From NCBI RefSeq assembly GCF_000235565.1, contig NC_017527.1, forward strand, positions 310,001-374,000: a stretch of DNA of 64,000 nt, written 5' to 3'. The position numbers were made by a program, and so were the translations under genes. The DNA comes from Methanothrix harundinacea 6Ac. GTDB lineage: Archaea > Halobacteriota > Methanosarcinia > Methanotrichales > Methanotrichaceae. A model generated the notes under the pieces. The model was not told where the DNA came from. It saw only the letters and a program-made list of their open reading frames with translations, and ran no database searches. This document shows, in pieces, positions 44,057 through 51,933 of the stretch. Numbering within the stretch: the stretch's first letter is position 1; the number at the start of each line of letters is the position of its first letter.

Positions 44057-47000
44057 TCAGGCCACCAGGACCGTCACCGTGCTCACAGCGCTGCACCCTG
44101 CGACGGTGGAGCTGACGGTGAAGGTCTTGGGACCCGCCGATCCGAATCGGGAGTCGAGGCTGTAACTTCCCGTCGAGACCTTCCGGAGGGTGCTTCCGGT
44201 GAGGTGGGCGTCGGCGGGGTTCCAGGTCAGCCTCAGGCTGGAGGGGTCGACGAGCGCCCCCGAGGGTCCGTAGAACTTCACAGTGAGGGTGTAGGGGCTG
44301 TTGGCCCTGGTGGCGCTGAAGTCCATGGACGACCAGCAGCTTGCCATCGATTCGAGGGAGGCTGCCGGCTGGACGAAGATGTTGCTCCCGGTCCCGTCCT
44401 GGAGGACGTAGGCCGCCCAGAGGAGGCCGTCGATGGGGCTATAGGAGAGGGACGGATAGACCTCGTCCCCCGGGGTCCCGGTGACCCTCGCCCTCTCGAT
44501 GAGGGTCCAGCTGGGGCTGTATCTCTCCAGGTATAGGTCGTAGCTCCCACCTTCATCGGAGCTGTAGATCAGGTTGAACTCGCCGCTCTGCGCGATGAGG
44601 GATGGGTAGTCCTGGCTCGATGGGCTGGTGGTGATCCTCCTCTTCGGCTCGAGGGGGTTCAGGCTTCGGTCGTACTTCCTGACGAAGATGTCCAGGTTTC
44701 CAGACTCCTCAGAGGCGTAGGCGACATATATCCTGTCGTCGCCACCCAGGGCCAGAGACGGCCGGTCCTGGTAGCTCGCCTCGGTGGTCACCCTCACCTT
44801 CCGGATCGAGGTCCAGGAGGAGGAAAACCGCTCGATGAAGATATCCCCGCCGGAGGACTTCCCCGTCTCCCAGGACTGGTAGGCGAGGTAGAAGTCCCTC
44901 CCCGCCCGGATTAGGGATGGGCTATCCTGGTCCGCCGGGGAGGTGGTCAGCCTCCTCGTCTCGACGAGGTTCAGGCCGCCGTCATACTTCTTGACGAATA
45001 TGTCCCAGTTTCCCGCCTCGTCAGATACGTAGGCTACGTAGTAGTACCCGTCGGCATATATCGCCGACGGGGTGTCCTGATATGCCGTATCGGTCGTAGC
45101 CCGGACCTTCTGGAGCTGGTTCCAATAGAGGTCGAAGCTCTTGAGGAATATGTCCCCGTTGAAGCGGGGGCCCGCCTCCCAGGACTGGTAGGCCAGGAGG
45201 TGGCCATCGGCGGAGCTGACGAGGGAGGGCCTGTCCTGGATCGCGTCGCCGGAGGTCAGCTGATAGATCCCCCAGGGGCTGATGAGCTGGTAGCCGCTGT
45301 ATCCCACGGCGCTGTCATAACGGGTGGCAGGCTCGTGTTTTCCGTCCCGGACGTAGACGTAGAGGCTATATTCGCCGGCGTCGGCGGGAGCCGACGTCCA
45401 CGTCCAGGCGCGGCTCGTCGACCAGTCCTGGACCACCTTCCAGGCGTTCCCGGTGGCGGGGCCCTTCAGCCAGAACCGATAGAGTATGGGGTCACCTTCC
45501 GGATCGGAGGCCGTCGCCGTCCAGACTATCGTCGATCCCGCCGTCTGCGGGCTCGGCCTGCTGGGCGAAAGGGCGGTCGCCGTCGGAGGCCTGTTTACCG
45601 TCACGGGCGGGGTCAGCTGATAGCCGCTGAAGCCCACGGCGCTGTCGTACCGGGTGGCAGGCTCGTGTTTTCCGTCCCGGACGTAGACGTAGACGTCATA
45701 ATTGCCGACGTCCCCGGGGGTCGAGGTCCAGCCCCAGGTCCGGCTCGTCGACCAGTCCTGGACCACCTTCCAGGCGTTCCCGGTGGCGGGCCCCCTCAGC
45801 CAGAACTTGTAGAGGATGGGATCGCCATCCGGATCGCTGGCGGTGGCCGTCCAGGTTATCCTCGCGCCCGCGGTCTGGGGGCTCGGCCTGCTTGGGGCGA
45901 GGGCTGTCACCACCGGGGGACGGTTTACAAGGACGGGGGCCGTCAGCAGGTATCCACCGTATCCTTTGGAGCTGTCGTAACTGGTTGGTGGGCTGTGCCT
46001 TCCGTCCCGGACGTAGACGTAGACGTCATAGGGGCCTGCGTCGCCGGGGTGCGTCGACCAGGTCCAGATGTTGCTGGTGGACCAGTCCCTCACCACCGTC
46101 CAGACGTTCCCGGTGGCGGGCCCCCTCAGCCAGAACTTGAAGAAGAGGAGGTCCATATCCGGGTCTGCGGCGAAGGCCGTCCAGGTGATCGTCGATCCCG
46201 CCACCTGGGGGCTCGGCCAGCTCGGCAGGAGGGCGGTGGCCACTGGAGGCTGGTTGGGCGGCCTGATGGCGATCAGGTGGTAGCCCCTGTACGCCGTGCA
46301 GTCGTCGTAGCGGCTTGGAGGCTGGTGCTTGCCGTCCCTGACGTAGACGCAGAAGTCGTACTGGCCGATCTCCCCGGGGGAGGTTGACCAGGTCCAGGTC
46401 CTGCTGGTGGACCAGTCCCTGACGACCTTCCAGACGTTCCCGGTGGAGGGGCCCCTCATCCAGAACCGATAGAGGATGGGGTCACCGTCCGGATCGCTGG
46501 CGGTGGCCGTCCAGGTTATCCTCGCGCCGCCGATCTGGGGGCTCGGCCGGTTGGGGGTGAGGGCCGTGACCGTCGGGGGCCTGTTGGGCGTGGGCGCCGG
46601 GTTCACCTTGAAGGGGGTGATCTTGTACGCGTCCCAGCTGTCAGGTCCCGCATGCTTTCCGTCCCTTATCCATACGTTTACCTCGTAGTCGCCCTGCTGG
46701 GACGGCTTCCAGTCCCACCAGTTCTTGGTGCTCCATTCCTGGACGACCTCCCATGCGCCTCCCGTCGATGGTCCCCTCAGGTGGAACTTGAACTGGACGA
46801 CGTCCCCCGGGTTCGGGTCGGTGGCGTCGGCGGTCCACCTGATCGTCGCCCCGACGTTCTGGGGGCTCGGCGGGTTGGGCGTCAGCGAGTTGAAGACCGG
46901 GATTTGGTTTGGTGCCGTCACCGTGTAGTCTACCACTTTGTAGTCGTCCCAGCTGTCAGCGGCCGCGTGGTTTTGGTCCCTGATCCAGACGTTCACCTGG

Positions 47001-48121
47001 TTATTTCCCTCATCGGCGGGAGTGGTCGTCCAGGACCAGGTGGGGATGTTGCTCCAGCCCCTCTTCTCGACCCAGTTGTTAGACGTGCCAGGCCCCTTGA
47101 GGAAGAACCTGTAGAATACGGTATCGCCATCGGTATCCGTTGAGCTGGCGGTCCAGACTACCGTCGTCCCGGCGCTCTGGGGGCTCGCCTTGTCCGGGAT
47201 GAGGCTATCGACCTTGGGAGGCAGGTTTGGAGCCGGGGCCGGGTTCACCTTGAAGGGCGTGACCTTGAAGGCGTCCCAGCTGTCAGGTGCTGCGTGTTTT
47301 CCGTCCCTTATCCAGACGTTCACCTCGTAGTCGCCCTGCTGGGCTGGAACCCAGTCCCAGAAGTTCGTTGCCGACCAGTCCTGGACCTGCTGCCATGCGT
47401 CTCCCGTGGAGGGCCCCTTGAGGAAGAACTTGTACGATATGGGATCGCCATCTGGATCCGAAGCTGCAGCAGTCCACTTGATGGGGGTGCCGGCGTTCTG
47501 GGGGCTCGTCGGGTTCGGGTTCAGGCTTGTGACCGTGGGGGGCTGGTTAGCGGCGGGGGCCGGGTTCACCTTGAAGGGCGTGACCTTGAAGGCGTCCCAG
47601 CTGTCAGGTGCTGCGTGTTTTCCGTCCCTTATCCAGACGTTCACCTCGTAGTCGCCCTGCTGGGCTGGAACCCAGTCCCAGAAGTTCGTTGCCGACCAGT
47701 CCTGGACCTGCTGCCATGCGTCTCCCGTGGAGGGCCCCTTGAGGAAGAACTTGTACGATATGGGATCGCCATCTGGATCCGAAGCTGCAGCGGTCCACTT
47801 GATGGGAGTGCCGGCGTTCTGGGGGCTCGATGGGTTCGGGTTCAGGCTTGTGACCGTGGGGGGCTGGTTAGCGGCGGGGGCCGGGTTCACCTTGAAGGGC
47901 GTGACCTTGAAGGCGTCCCAGCTGTCAGGTGCTGCGTGTTTTCCGTCCCTTATCCAGACGTTCACCTCGTAGTCGCCCTGCTGGGGCTGGAACCCAGTCC
48001 CAGAAGTTCGTTGCCGACCAGTCCTGGACCTGGTCCCAGGCGTCTGGATGTGGCAGGCCCCTTGAGGAAGAACTTGTAGAGGATGGCGTCTCCATCGGGA
48101 TCGGATGCGCTGGCGGTCCAT
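44057..48121 (-). CDS. giant surface repeat protein, main C-terminal part (frameshifted from its start)
   Basis: This frame encodes repeats 3 (end) to 11 of an eleven-repeat exported protein whose start is in another frame (47962-48978). Its own first ~45 codons ('MDRQRIRSRWRRHPLQ') are out-of-frame reading; real sequence begins at 'QQGDYEVNVWIRDGKHAAPD' near 47990. Each ~107-residue repeat has 'PPTVTSLNPNPSSPQNAGTP', 'KWTAAASDPDGDPI', 'YKFFLKGPSTG', 'W-x-W' and 'VNVWIRDGKH', an Ig-like fold close to Y_Y_Y domains. After repeat 11 come five or six propeller-like units ('YQDRPSLALGGDDRIYVAYA') and a final Ig-like domain near the C-terminus. Probably an envelope or sheath protein. Confidence 0.75.
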   Translation of the reverse strand: MDRQRIRSRWRRHPLQVLPQGACHIQTPGTRSRTGRQRTSGTGFQPQQGDYEVNVWIRDGKHAAPDSWDAFKVTPFKVNPAPAANQPPTVTSLNPNPSSPQNAGTPIKWTAAASDPDGDPISYKFFLKGPSTGDAWQQVQDWSATNFWDWVPAQQGDYEVNVWIRDGKHAAPDSWDAFKVTPFKVNPAPAANQPPTVTSLNPNPTSPQNAGTPIKWTAAASDPDGDPISYKFFLKGPSTGDAWQQVQDWSATNFWDWVPAQQGDYEVNVWIRDGKHAAPDSWDAFKVTPFKVNPAPAPNLPPKVDSLIPDKASPQSAGTTVVWTASSTDTDGDTVFYRFFLKGPGTSNNWVEKRGWSNIPTWSWTTTPADEGNNQVNVWIRDQNHAAADSWDDYKVVDYTVTAPNQIPVFNSLTPNPPSPQNVGATIRWTADATDPNPGDVVQFKFHLRGPSTGGAWEVVQEWSTKNWWDWKPSQQGDYEVNVWIRDGKHAGPDSWDAYKITPFKVNPAPTPNRPPTVTALTPNRPSPQIGGARITWTATASDPDGDPILYRFWMRGPSTGNVWKVVRDWSTSRTWTWSTSPGEIGQYDFCVYVRDGKHQPPSRYDDCTAYRGYHLIAIRPPNQPPVATALLPSWPSPQVAGSTITWTAFAADPDMDLLFFKFWLRGPATGNVWTVVRDWSTSNIWTWSTHPGDAGPYDVYVYVRDGRHSPPTSYDSSKGYGGYLLTAPVLVNRPPVVTALAPSRPSPQTAGARITWTATASDPDGDPILYKFWLRGPATGNAWKVVQDWSTSRTWGWTSTPGDVGNYDVYVYVRDGKHEPATRYDSAVGFSGYQLTPPVTVNRPPTATALSPSRPSPQTAGSTIVWTATASDPEGDPILYRFWLKGPATGNAWKVVQDWSTSRAWTWTSAPADAGEYSLYVYVRDGKHEPATRYDSAVGYSGYQLISPWGIYQLTSGDAIQDRPSLVSSADGHLLAYQSWEAGPRFNGDIFLKSFDLYWNQLQKVRATTDTAYQDTPSAIYADGYYYVAYVSDEAGNWDIFVKKYDGGLNLVETRRLTTSPADQDSPSLIRAGRDFYLAYQSWETGKSSGGDIFIERFSSSWTSIRKVRVTTEASYQDRPSLALGGDDRIYVAYASEESGNLDIFVRKYDRSLNPLEPKRRITTSPSSQDYPSLIAQSGEFNLIYSSDEGGSYDLYLERYSPSWTLIERARVTGTPGDEVYPSLSYSPIDGLLWAAYVLQDGTGSNIFVQPAASLESMASCWSSMDFSATRANSPYTLTVKFYGPSGALVDPSSLRLTWNPADAHLTGSTLRKVSTGSYSLDSRFGSAGPKTFTVSSTVAGCSAVSTVTVLVA

Positions 48122-48203
48122 ATGATGGGGGTGCCGGGGTCCTGGGGGCTTGCGGCGTTCGGGTTGAGGGAGTTAGCCACGGGCGGCTGGTTTGGCGCGT
48201 TTA
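47241..48203 (-). repeat. three near-identical 321-bp coding repeats
   Basis: The sequence beginning GGGTTCACCTTGAAGGGCG recurs at 47241, 47562 and 47883, exactly 321 bases apart (107 codons). The first two full units differ at only a few bases by eye. The third unit carries both frameshifts. Such near-identity implies recent duplication or gene conversion, and makes assembly errors plausible. Confidence 0.85.
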
Positions 48204-48978
48204 TGACGAAGTCCGCGACCTTGAACGAGTCATACCCTCCGGGCCCCTCATGGTTTCCGTCCCTGACCCACACGTTGACCTGGTTTGCGCCCGCATCGGC
48301 GGGAGAAGTGGTCCAGGTCCATGTTGGAGACGGGTCCCACCCTCTCGTCTCGGCCCAGCTGTTGGATGTGGCAGGCCCCTTGAGGAAGAACTTGTAGAGG
48401 ATGGCGTCTCCATCGGGATCGGATGCGCTGGCGGTCCATATGATGGGAGTGCCGGGGTCCTGGGGGCTTGCGGCGTTCGGGTTGAGGGAGTTAGCCACGG
48501 GCGGCTGGTTGGGGACGGGGGCCGGGTTCACGGAGAAGGGCGTGACCTTGAAGGCGTCCCAGCTGTCAGGTCCAGCGTTGAATCCGTCCCTGATCCAGAC
48601 GTTCACCTCGTAGCTTCCATCCTGGGTGGGGGTCCAGTCCCAACTGTTGGTCCCCGACCAGTCCTGGACCTGCTGCCACGCATCGCCCGTGGACGGCCCC
48701 TTCAGGAAGAACCTGTAACTGATTGGGTCTCCATCGGGATCTGTAGCACTCGCGGTCCATTTTATGGCGGTTCCAACCTCCTGCGGGCTCCCCTTGTCTG
48801 GGGTGAGATCTAAGGCGGTCGGTGGAACGTTGGCCAAGGCCGCCGAAGTGAGTATCATTCCAAATATCAGCAGCGACAGAGCCAGGCGACGAGCTAAGGT
48901 TCGGCTCCGTTCCAAGAGATCCCCTGGGAGATCGACCCGTCTCTCCCAGGCGACCGGCTTTGATGAGGGATCTACCAT
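47962..48978 (-). CDS. giant surface repeat protein, N-terminal part
   Basis: From ATG 48978, with 'GGAAGGTG' five to six bases upstream; the open frame also offers TTG 49008. A basic N-terminus precedes the signal span 'LALSLLIFGMILTSAALA'. Then come repeat 1 ('PPTALDLTPDKGSPQEVGTA'), repeat 2 and the first half of repeat 3. In repeat 3 the frame is lost after 'KFFLKGPATS': one extra base near 48050 and another near 47984 (a G added to the CTGGG run) shift reading twice, so the ORF stops at 47962. With both bases removed, the gene runs on to 44057 as one protein of about 1,640 residues. Confidence 0.75.
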   Translation of the reverse strand: MVDPSSKPVAWERRVDLPGDLLERSRTLARRLALSLLIFGMILTSAALANVPPTALDLTPDKGSPQEVGTAIKWTASATDPDGDPISYRFFLKGPSTGDAWQQVQDWSGTNSWDWTPTQDGSYEVNVWIRDGFNAGPDSWDAFKVTPFSVNPAPVPNQPPVANSLNPNAASPQDPGTPIIWTASASDPDGDAILYKFFLKGPATSNSWAETRGWDPSPTWTWTTSPADAGANQVNVWVRDGNHEGPGGYDSFKVADFVINAPNQPPVANSLNPNAASPQDPGTPIIWTASASDPDGDAILYKFFLKGPATSRRLGPGPGLVGNELLGLGSSPSRATTR

Positions 48979-49040
48979 ATCGAACACCTTCCAATCTTCG
49001 ACCGACAAATTCGTATCCAGACCAATCCGTCGATTTGGGA

Positions 49041-49119
49041 TTTTAAGTACCTATTTTTCATATCAGAGTCTCGTGGCGCTAAATGCTCCAAACTCCGTTT
49101 CACGTGAACTGGATGTAAA
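49041..49119 (-). promoter_or_regulatory. promoter and operator-like region of the giant surface gene
   Basis: On the minus strand 'ATGAAAAATAGGTACTTAAAA' (49063-49041) is a BRE plus TATA box; transcription should start near 49018. Upstream lies a perfect palindrome TTCACGTGAA (49099-49108) and GTGAA/GTAAA copies 11 bases apart at 49104 and 49115 (plus strand). The same layout occurs before the paralogous gene at 54799-56130. Confidence 0.55.
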
Positions 49120-49300
49120 TTGCGTATGGACGCACAACTGGATAAGTTAGTATCTCCTGACAGTAAAGTTTGTCGGATGGAGAGAACCCCCGGAGGTGGA
49201 TGGTGCCAAAAGCCTCCCCGGGGCCAGCCGCAGACCTTCGACCGGCACCGGGATAGCTTTCCCTCGGCCTGGGGACCGATTTTAAAAATCCCAAGCCATC

Positions 49301-49807
49301 TCAGGCGAAGGGATGCTTAGCCGAGTCCTTCCTCGCTAGGGCCTCTTTCACCGTCGGCTCTCCTTTCATCGCCCGCTCGATGGCGAGCTTCGTCGCCCTG
49401 TAGTTGTAATCGGCGACTTTCTTCTTATCCTCGGCGTCCCACTGGAGGAAGACTGAGACGATGATCAGCAGATCCTCGGCATCAGCCTCCGGGATAGTCC
49501 CTTCGGCCACCGAGTCCATCACCGCCTTGGCCACCGCCGCCTGAGCCGGGCCGAAGATCAGAAGCGCCTGGGTGGCGTTGGTGATCGTCACCTTGTTCAC
49601 CATGAGGGTGGCGGGCTTGGGGATGAGGTTCGGCTCCAGGACGGCCAGGAGGGGGGTGTGCCCCATCCTCGGCGAGGCGAGGGCCGCAACGAAGGCATCT
49701 TCGACGGCGCTTCCCTTCCTCCCGATGACGAGGTCTATGTGGGCGACCTCGGGCCCTTCTCCTACCAGCGCCTCTCCGACGAGGGCTTTTTCGAAGTGGT
49801 GGGTCAT
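49301..49807 (-). CDS. fae: formaldehyde-activating enzyme
   Basis: 168 residues from ATG 49807, with GGAGAG eight bases upstream; the longer open frame is out of family. Fae joins formaldehyde to tetrahydromethanopterin (or sarcinapterin), giving methylene-H4MPT. Key segments are 'GEGPEVAHIDLVIGRKGSAV' (active-site His and Asp), 'GHTPLLAVLEPNLIPKPATL' and 'FGPAQAAVAKAVMDSVAEG'. It is a stand-alone Fae, not fused to Hps. It is transcribed divergently from a DmrX-like gene, so both concern the same cofactor. A detoxifying role is likely. Confidence 0.95.
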   Translation of the reverse strand: MTHHFEKALVGEALVGEGPEVAHIDLVIGRKGSAVEDAFVAALASPRMGHTPLLAVLEPNLIPKPATLMVNKVTITNATQALLIFGPAQAAVAKAVMDSVAEGTIPEADAEDLLIIVSVFLQWDAEDKKKVADYNYRATKLAIERAMKGEPTVKEALARKDSAKHPFA

Positions 49808-49863
49808 GGTTCGTTCTCTCCAGGGCTGACATCGCGGCCAGCCCCTCTCAACTATTTGTGATG

Positions 49864-49880
49864 ATGTTTTATATATTTTC
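49864..49880. promoter_or_regulatory. shared divergent TATA for fae and dmrX
   Basis: 'GTTTTATATATTTTCG' reads as a TATA box on both strands. On the minus strand it lies ~60 bases before fae ATG 49807; on the plus strand ~85 bases before dmrX ATG 49955. One core element could drive both genes, with orientation set by flanking BRE bases. Confidence 0.5.
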
Positions 49881-49954
49881 GTTACAGGCGGCCGACCGCC
49901 GGGGTGATAAGCCGCCAGAGCCGTTGGTCTCTCATAGGAGGGGTGATCTGATCT

Positions 49955-50662
49955 ATGAAGAACGTCGCCTGGGCGGTCACGGGGGCCGGCCACTACCTGG
50001 CCGAGAGCGTGGCTGCCATGGGGAAGATCTCGCAGAAGAACCGGGTCTGCACCTTCGTCTCCGAGGCCGGTGAGGAGGTGTTGAGGATGTACGGCCTCTT
50101 CGACCGGCTCAAAGAGATATCGGGGGGCGGATACCTGGAGGAGGTCTTCCTGGAGCGGGAGGAGGGGTCGAGCAGCCCAAAGGCCGGCCGGTTCATGATG
50201 AATAAGTTCGACCTCTTGATCGTCGCGCCGGCGACGGCCAACACCGTCGCCAAGATCGTCTGCGGAATCGCCGACACCCTCCCGACGAACGCCGCGGCCC
50301 TGGCGAACAAGGCGGCCGTCCCCCTCTACGTCCTCCCGACCGACGTCCTGGAGAGGGCGGAGACCGAGCCGCCCTTCACCATCGACAGGGATCTATGCCT
50401 CCGCTGCGAGGCCTGCGAGCCCCGGGCGGCGTGCCCTAGGGGGGCGATCGGAGAGCAGATCGACCTTTTGAGGTGCGACGGCTGTGGCATCTGCAGGGGC
50501 CTCTGCCCCCAGGGCGCCATAAGAAGGGGAGCGATCTCCGTCGCCAGCCGTCCCCTGGACAGAGAGAACATAGAACGGCTCGGGAGGATCCCCGGGGTCA
50601 CCGTCCTCGCGGGGCCCGAGGATATCGAAGGGCTCGTCTCATCCCCCCAAAACGGGATGTAA
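49955..50662 (+). CDS. dmrX: dihydromethanopterin reductase (acceptor)-like iron-sulfur flavoprotein
   Basis: 235 residues, starting after 'GGAGGGGTGAT'. The flavoprotein domain (FMN, HFCD/archaeoflavoprotein type) has 'WAVTGAGHYLAESVAAM' and 'FDLLIVAPATANTVAKIVCG'. The C-terminal ferredoxin domain has 'CLRCEACEPRAACPRGAI' and 'CDGCGICRGLCPQGAI', two 4Fe-4S clusters (one with wider spacing). DmrX of Methanosarcina reduces dihydromethanopterin to the tetrahydro form with ferredoxin-type electrons. Its place beside fae, which uses that cofactor, supports the call. Confidence 0.88.
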   Translation: MKNVAWAVTGAGHYLAESVAAMGKISQKNRVCTFVSEAGEEVLRMYGLFDRLKEISGGGYLEEVFLEREEGSSSPKAGRFMMNKFDLLIVAPATANTVAKIVCGIADTLPTNAAALANKAAVPLYVLPTDVLERAETEPPFTIDRDLCLRCEACEPRAACPRGAIGEQIDLLRCDGCGICRGLCPQGAIRRGAISVASRPLDRENIERLGRIPGVTVLAGPEDIEGLVSSPQNGM

Positions 50663-50698
50663 GCTTTATCATCTCATGGCGAGATACGGCGAGCAAGA

Positions 50699-51244
50699 AT
50701 GAAAGTCCTGGTAGTGAACAACTACGGTCAGTTTAACCACCTGATCCATCGGAGCATAAGGGACCTCGTCCCGGCGAGGATGATCTCAAACCAGACTCCT
50801 GCGGAGGAGATCGAGGCCGACGGGCTCATCCTCGGCGGAGGCCCCACCCTTGAGCGGGCCGGAAGGTGCTCGGAGTACCTGACCAGGCTCGAGATCCCCA
50901 TCCTCGGCATCTGCCTCGGCCTCCAGGTGATGGCCGAGACCTTCGGCGGGAGGGTCGAGAAGGGCGCCGTCGGCGGGTACGCTGAGGTGGAGGTCGAGGT
51001 GCTGGAGGAGGACGATATCCTGAAGGGCCTCGCCCCGAGGATCAAGACCTGGGCCTCCCACGCCGACCAGGTCGTCTCCCTCCCGCCGGACTTCCGGGTT
51101 TTAGCGAGGTCGGAGGTCTGCGAGATCGAGGCGATGGGGCACAAGAAGCGGCCCCTCTATGGAGTCCAGTGGCACCCCGAGGTCGTCCACACCGAAGGGG
51201 GCATCAAGCTCCTGGAAAACTTCCTTGAGGTATGTCGGAGATAG
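50699..51244 (+). CDS. guaA: GMP synthase, glutamine amidotransferase subunit
   Basis: 181 residues. It is the glutaminase half of the split archaeal GMP synthase and feeds ammonia to the ATP-PPase half at 58164. The class I triad is Cys in 'LGICLGLQVMAET' and His-x-Glu in 'YGVQWHPEVVHTEGG'. The start 'MKVLVVNNYGQFNHLIHRSI' is standard. The YkgJ-like gene begins inside its last codons (13-base overlap). The two halves are 7 kb apart here rather than adjacent. Confidence 0.96.
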   Translation: MKVLVVNNYGQFNHLIHRSIRDLVPARMISNQTPAEEIEADGLILGGGPTLERAGRCSEYLTRLEIPILGICLGLQVMAETFGGRVEKGAVGGYAEVEVEVLEEDDILKGLAPRIKTWASHADQVVSLPPDFRVLARSEVCEIEAMGHKKRPLYGVQWHPEVVHTEGGIKLLENFLEVCRR

Positions 51245-51915
51245 AGAGGTCCGCCGGTCCCAGCGGCATCGAGGAGATGCTGGAGGAGCTGGCGCTCCAG
51301 CTGGAGGGGGCCGAGAGCCTCTCCGCGGAGACCATCGCCCGCGAGATCATGCGGATCGGCTTTCGTTGCCGGCGTTGCGGCGACTGCTGCCGGGGCGAGG
51401 AGAACAGCGTCGTCGTCTTTCCCTTTGAGATCAGGGTGATCATCGCCGACGAGACCGGGGAGAGCTGGCTCGAAGTCGCCGGGCCGCCCGAAGAGGGCGA
51501 ATGGGACTGCGAGGGGAACTTTCACACCCTGGAGTGGCGTTTGAGAAAAACGGGCCGGGACTGCAGGTACTATTCTGAGAACGGCTGTCGAATTTATGGC
51601 GCAAGGCCCCTCCTCTGCACGACCTACCCGTTTTACCTGGAGGGTGGACGGCTCCTGTGGTCGGAGTGCCGGGGGCTCGGGGGCGAGATCGGGACCGAGG
51701 ACTCTCTGAAATTGGCCGAGCTTCTCAAAAGAAGGCAGATCGTCGAGATCCGGGAGGCGATCGAGCTTCTCCTGAAGTATGAAGACTTCGAGAGGGGCGA
51801 GCCCTCGCCTTTCGGCAGATGCATCGTCCACGACAGCGAGGCCGTCCACGAGGTCGCGTGGTCTGAGATTCCGGGGGCCCTCGGAAGGCGGCTTCGAAGA
51901 TCGCAGAAATGGTGA
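51232..51915 (+). CDS. YkgJ-family Cys-rich (zinc/iron-chelating) protein
   Basis: 227 residues. The family signature 'FRCRRCGDCCRGEENSVV' (C-x2-C-x2-C-C) lies near residues 45-62. It is followed by 'CRIYGARPLLCTTYPFYLEG' and a last Cys in 'SECRGLG', making a set of metal ligands for an Fe-S or zinc centre. Function is unknown; in methanogens many copies exist, possibly oxidoreductases. It is translationally coupled to the GMP synthase gene before it, with which it has no clear link. Confidence 0.83.
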   Translation: MSEIERSAGPSGIEEMLEELALQLEGAESLSAETIAREIMRIGFRCRRCGDCCRGEENSVVVFPFEIRVIIADETGESWLEVAGPPEEGEWDCEGNFHTLEWRLRKTGRDCRYYSENGCRIYGARPLLCTTYPFYLEGGRLLWSECRGLGGEIGTEDSLKLAELLKRRQIVEIREAIELLLKYEDFERGEPSPFGRCIVHDSEAVHEVAWSEIPGALGRRLRRSQKW

Positions 51916-51933
51916 AAGCGTCGGATGCTATCT

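Noticed and set aside
45200-46387. Plus-strand ORF of 395 codons with internal repeats
   Set aside because: The repeats come from the surface-protein repeats on the minus strand.
47241-48203. Insertion sequence as cause of the repeats
   Set aside because: The units are in-frame protein repeats with no transposase or terminal inverted repeats.
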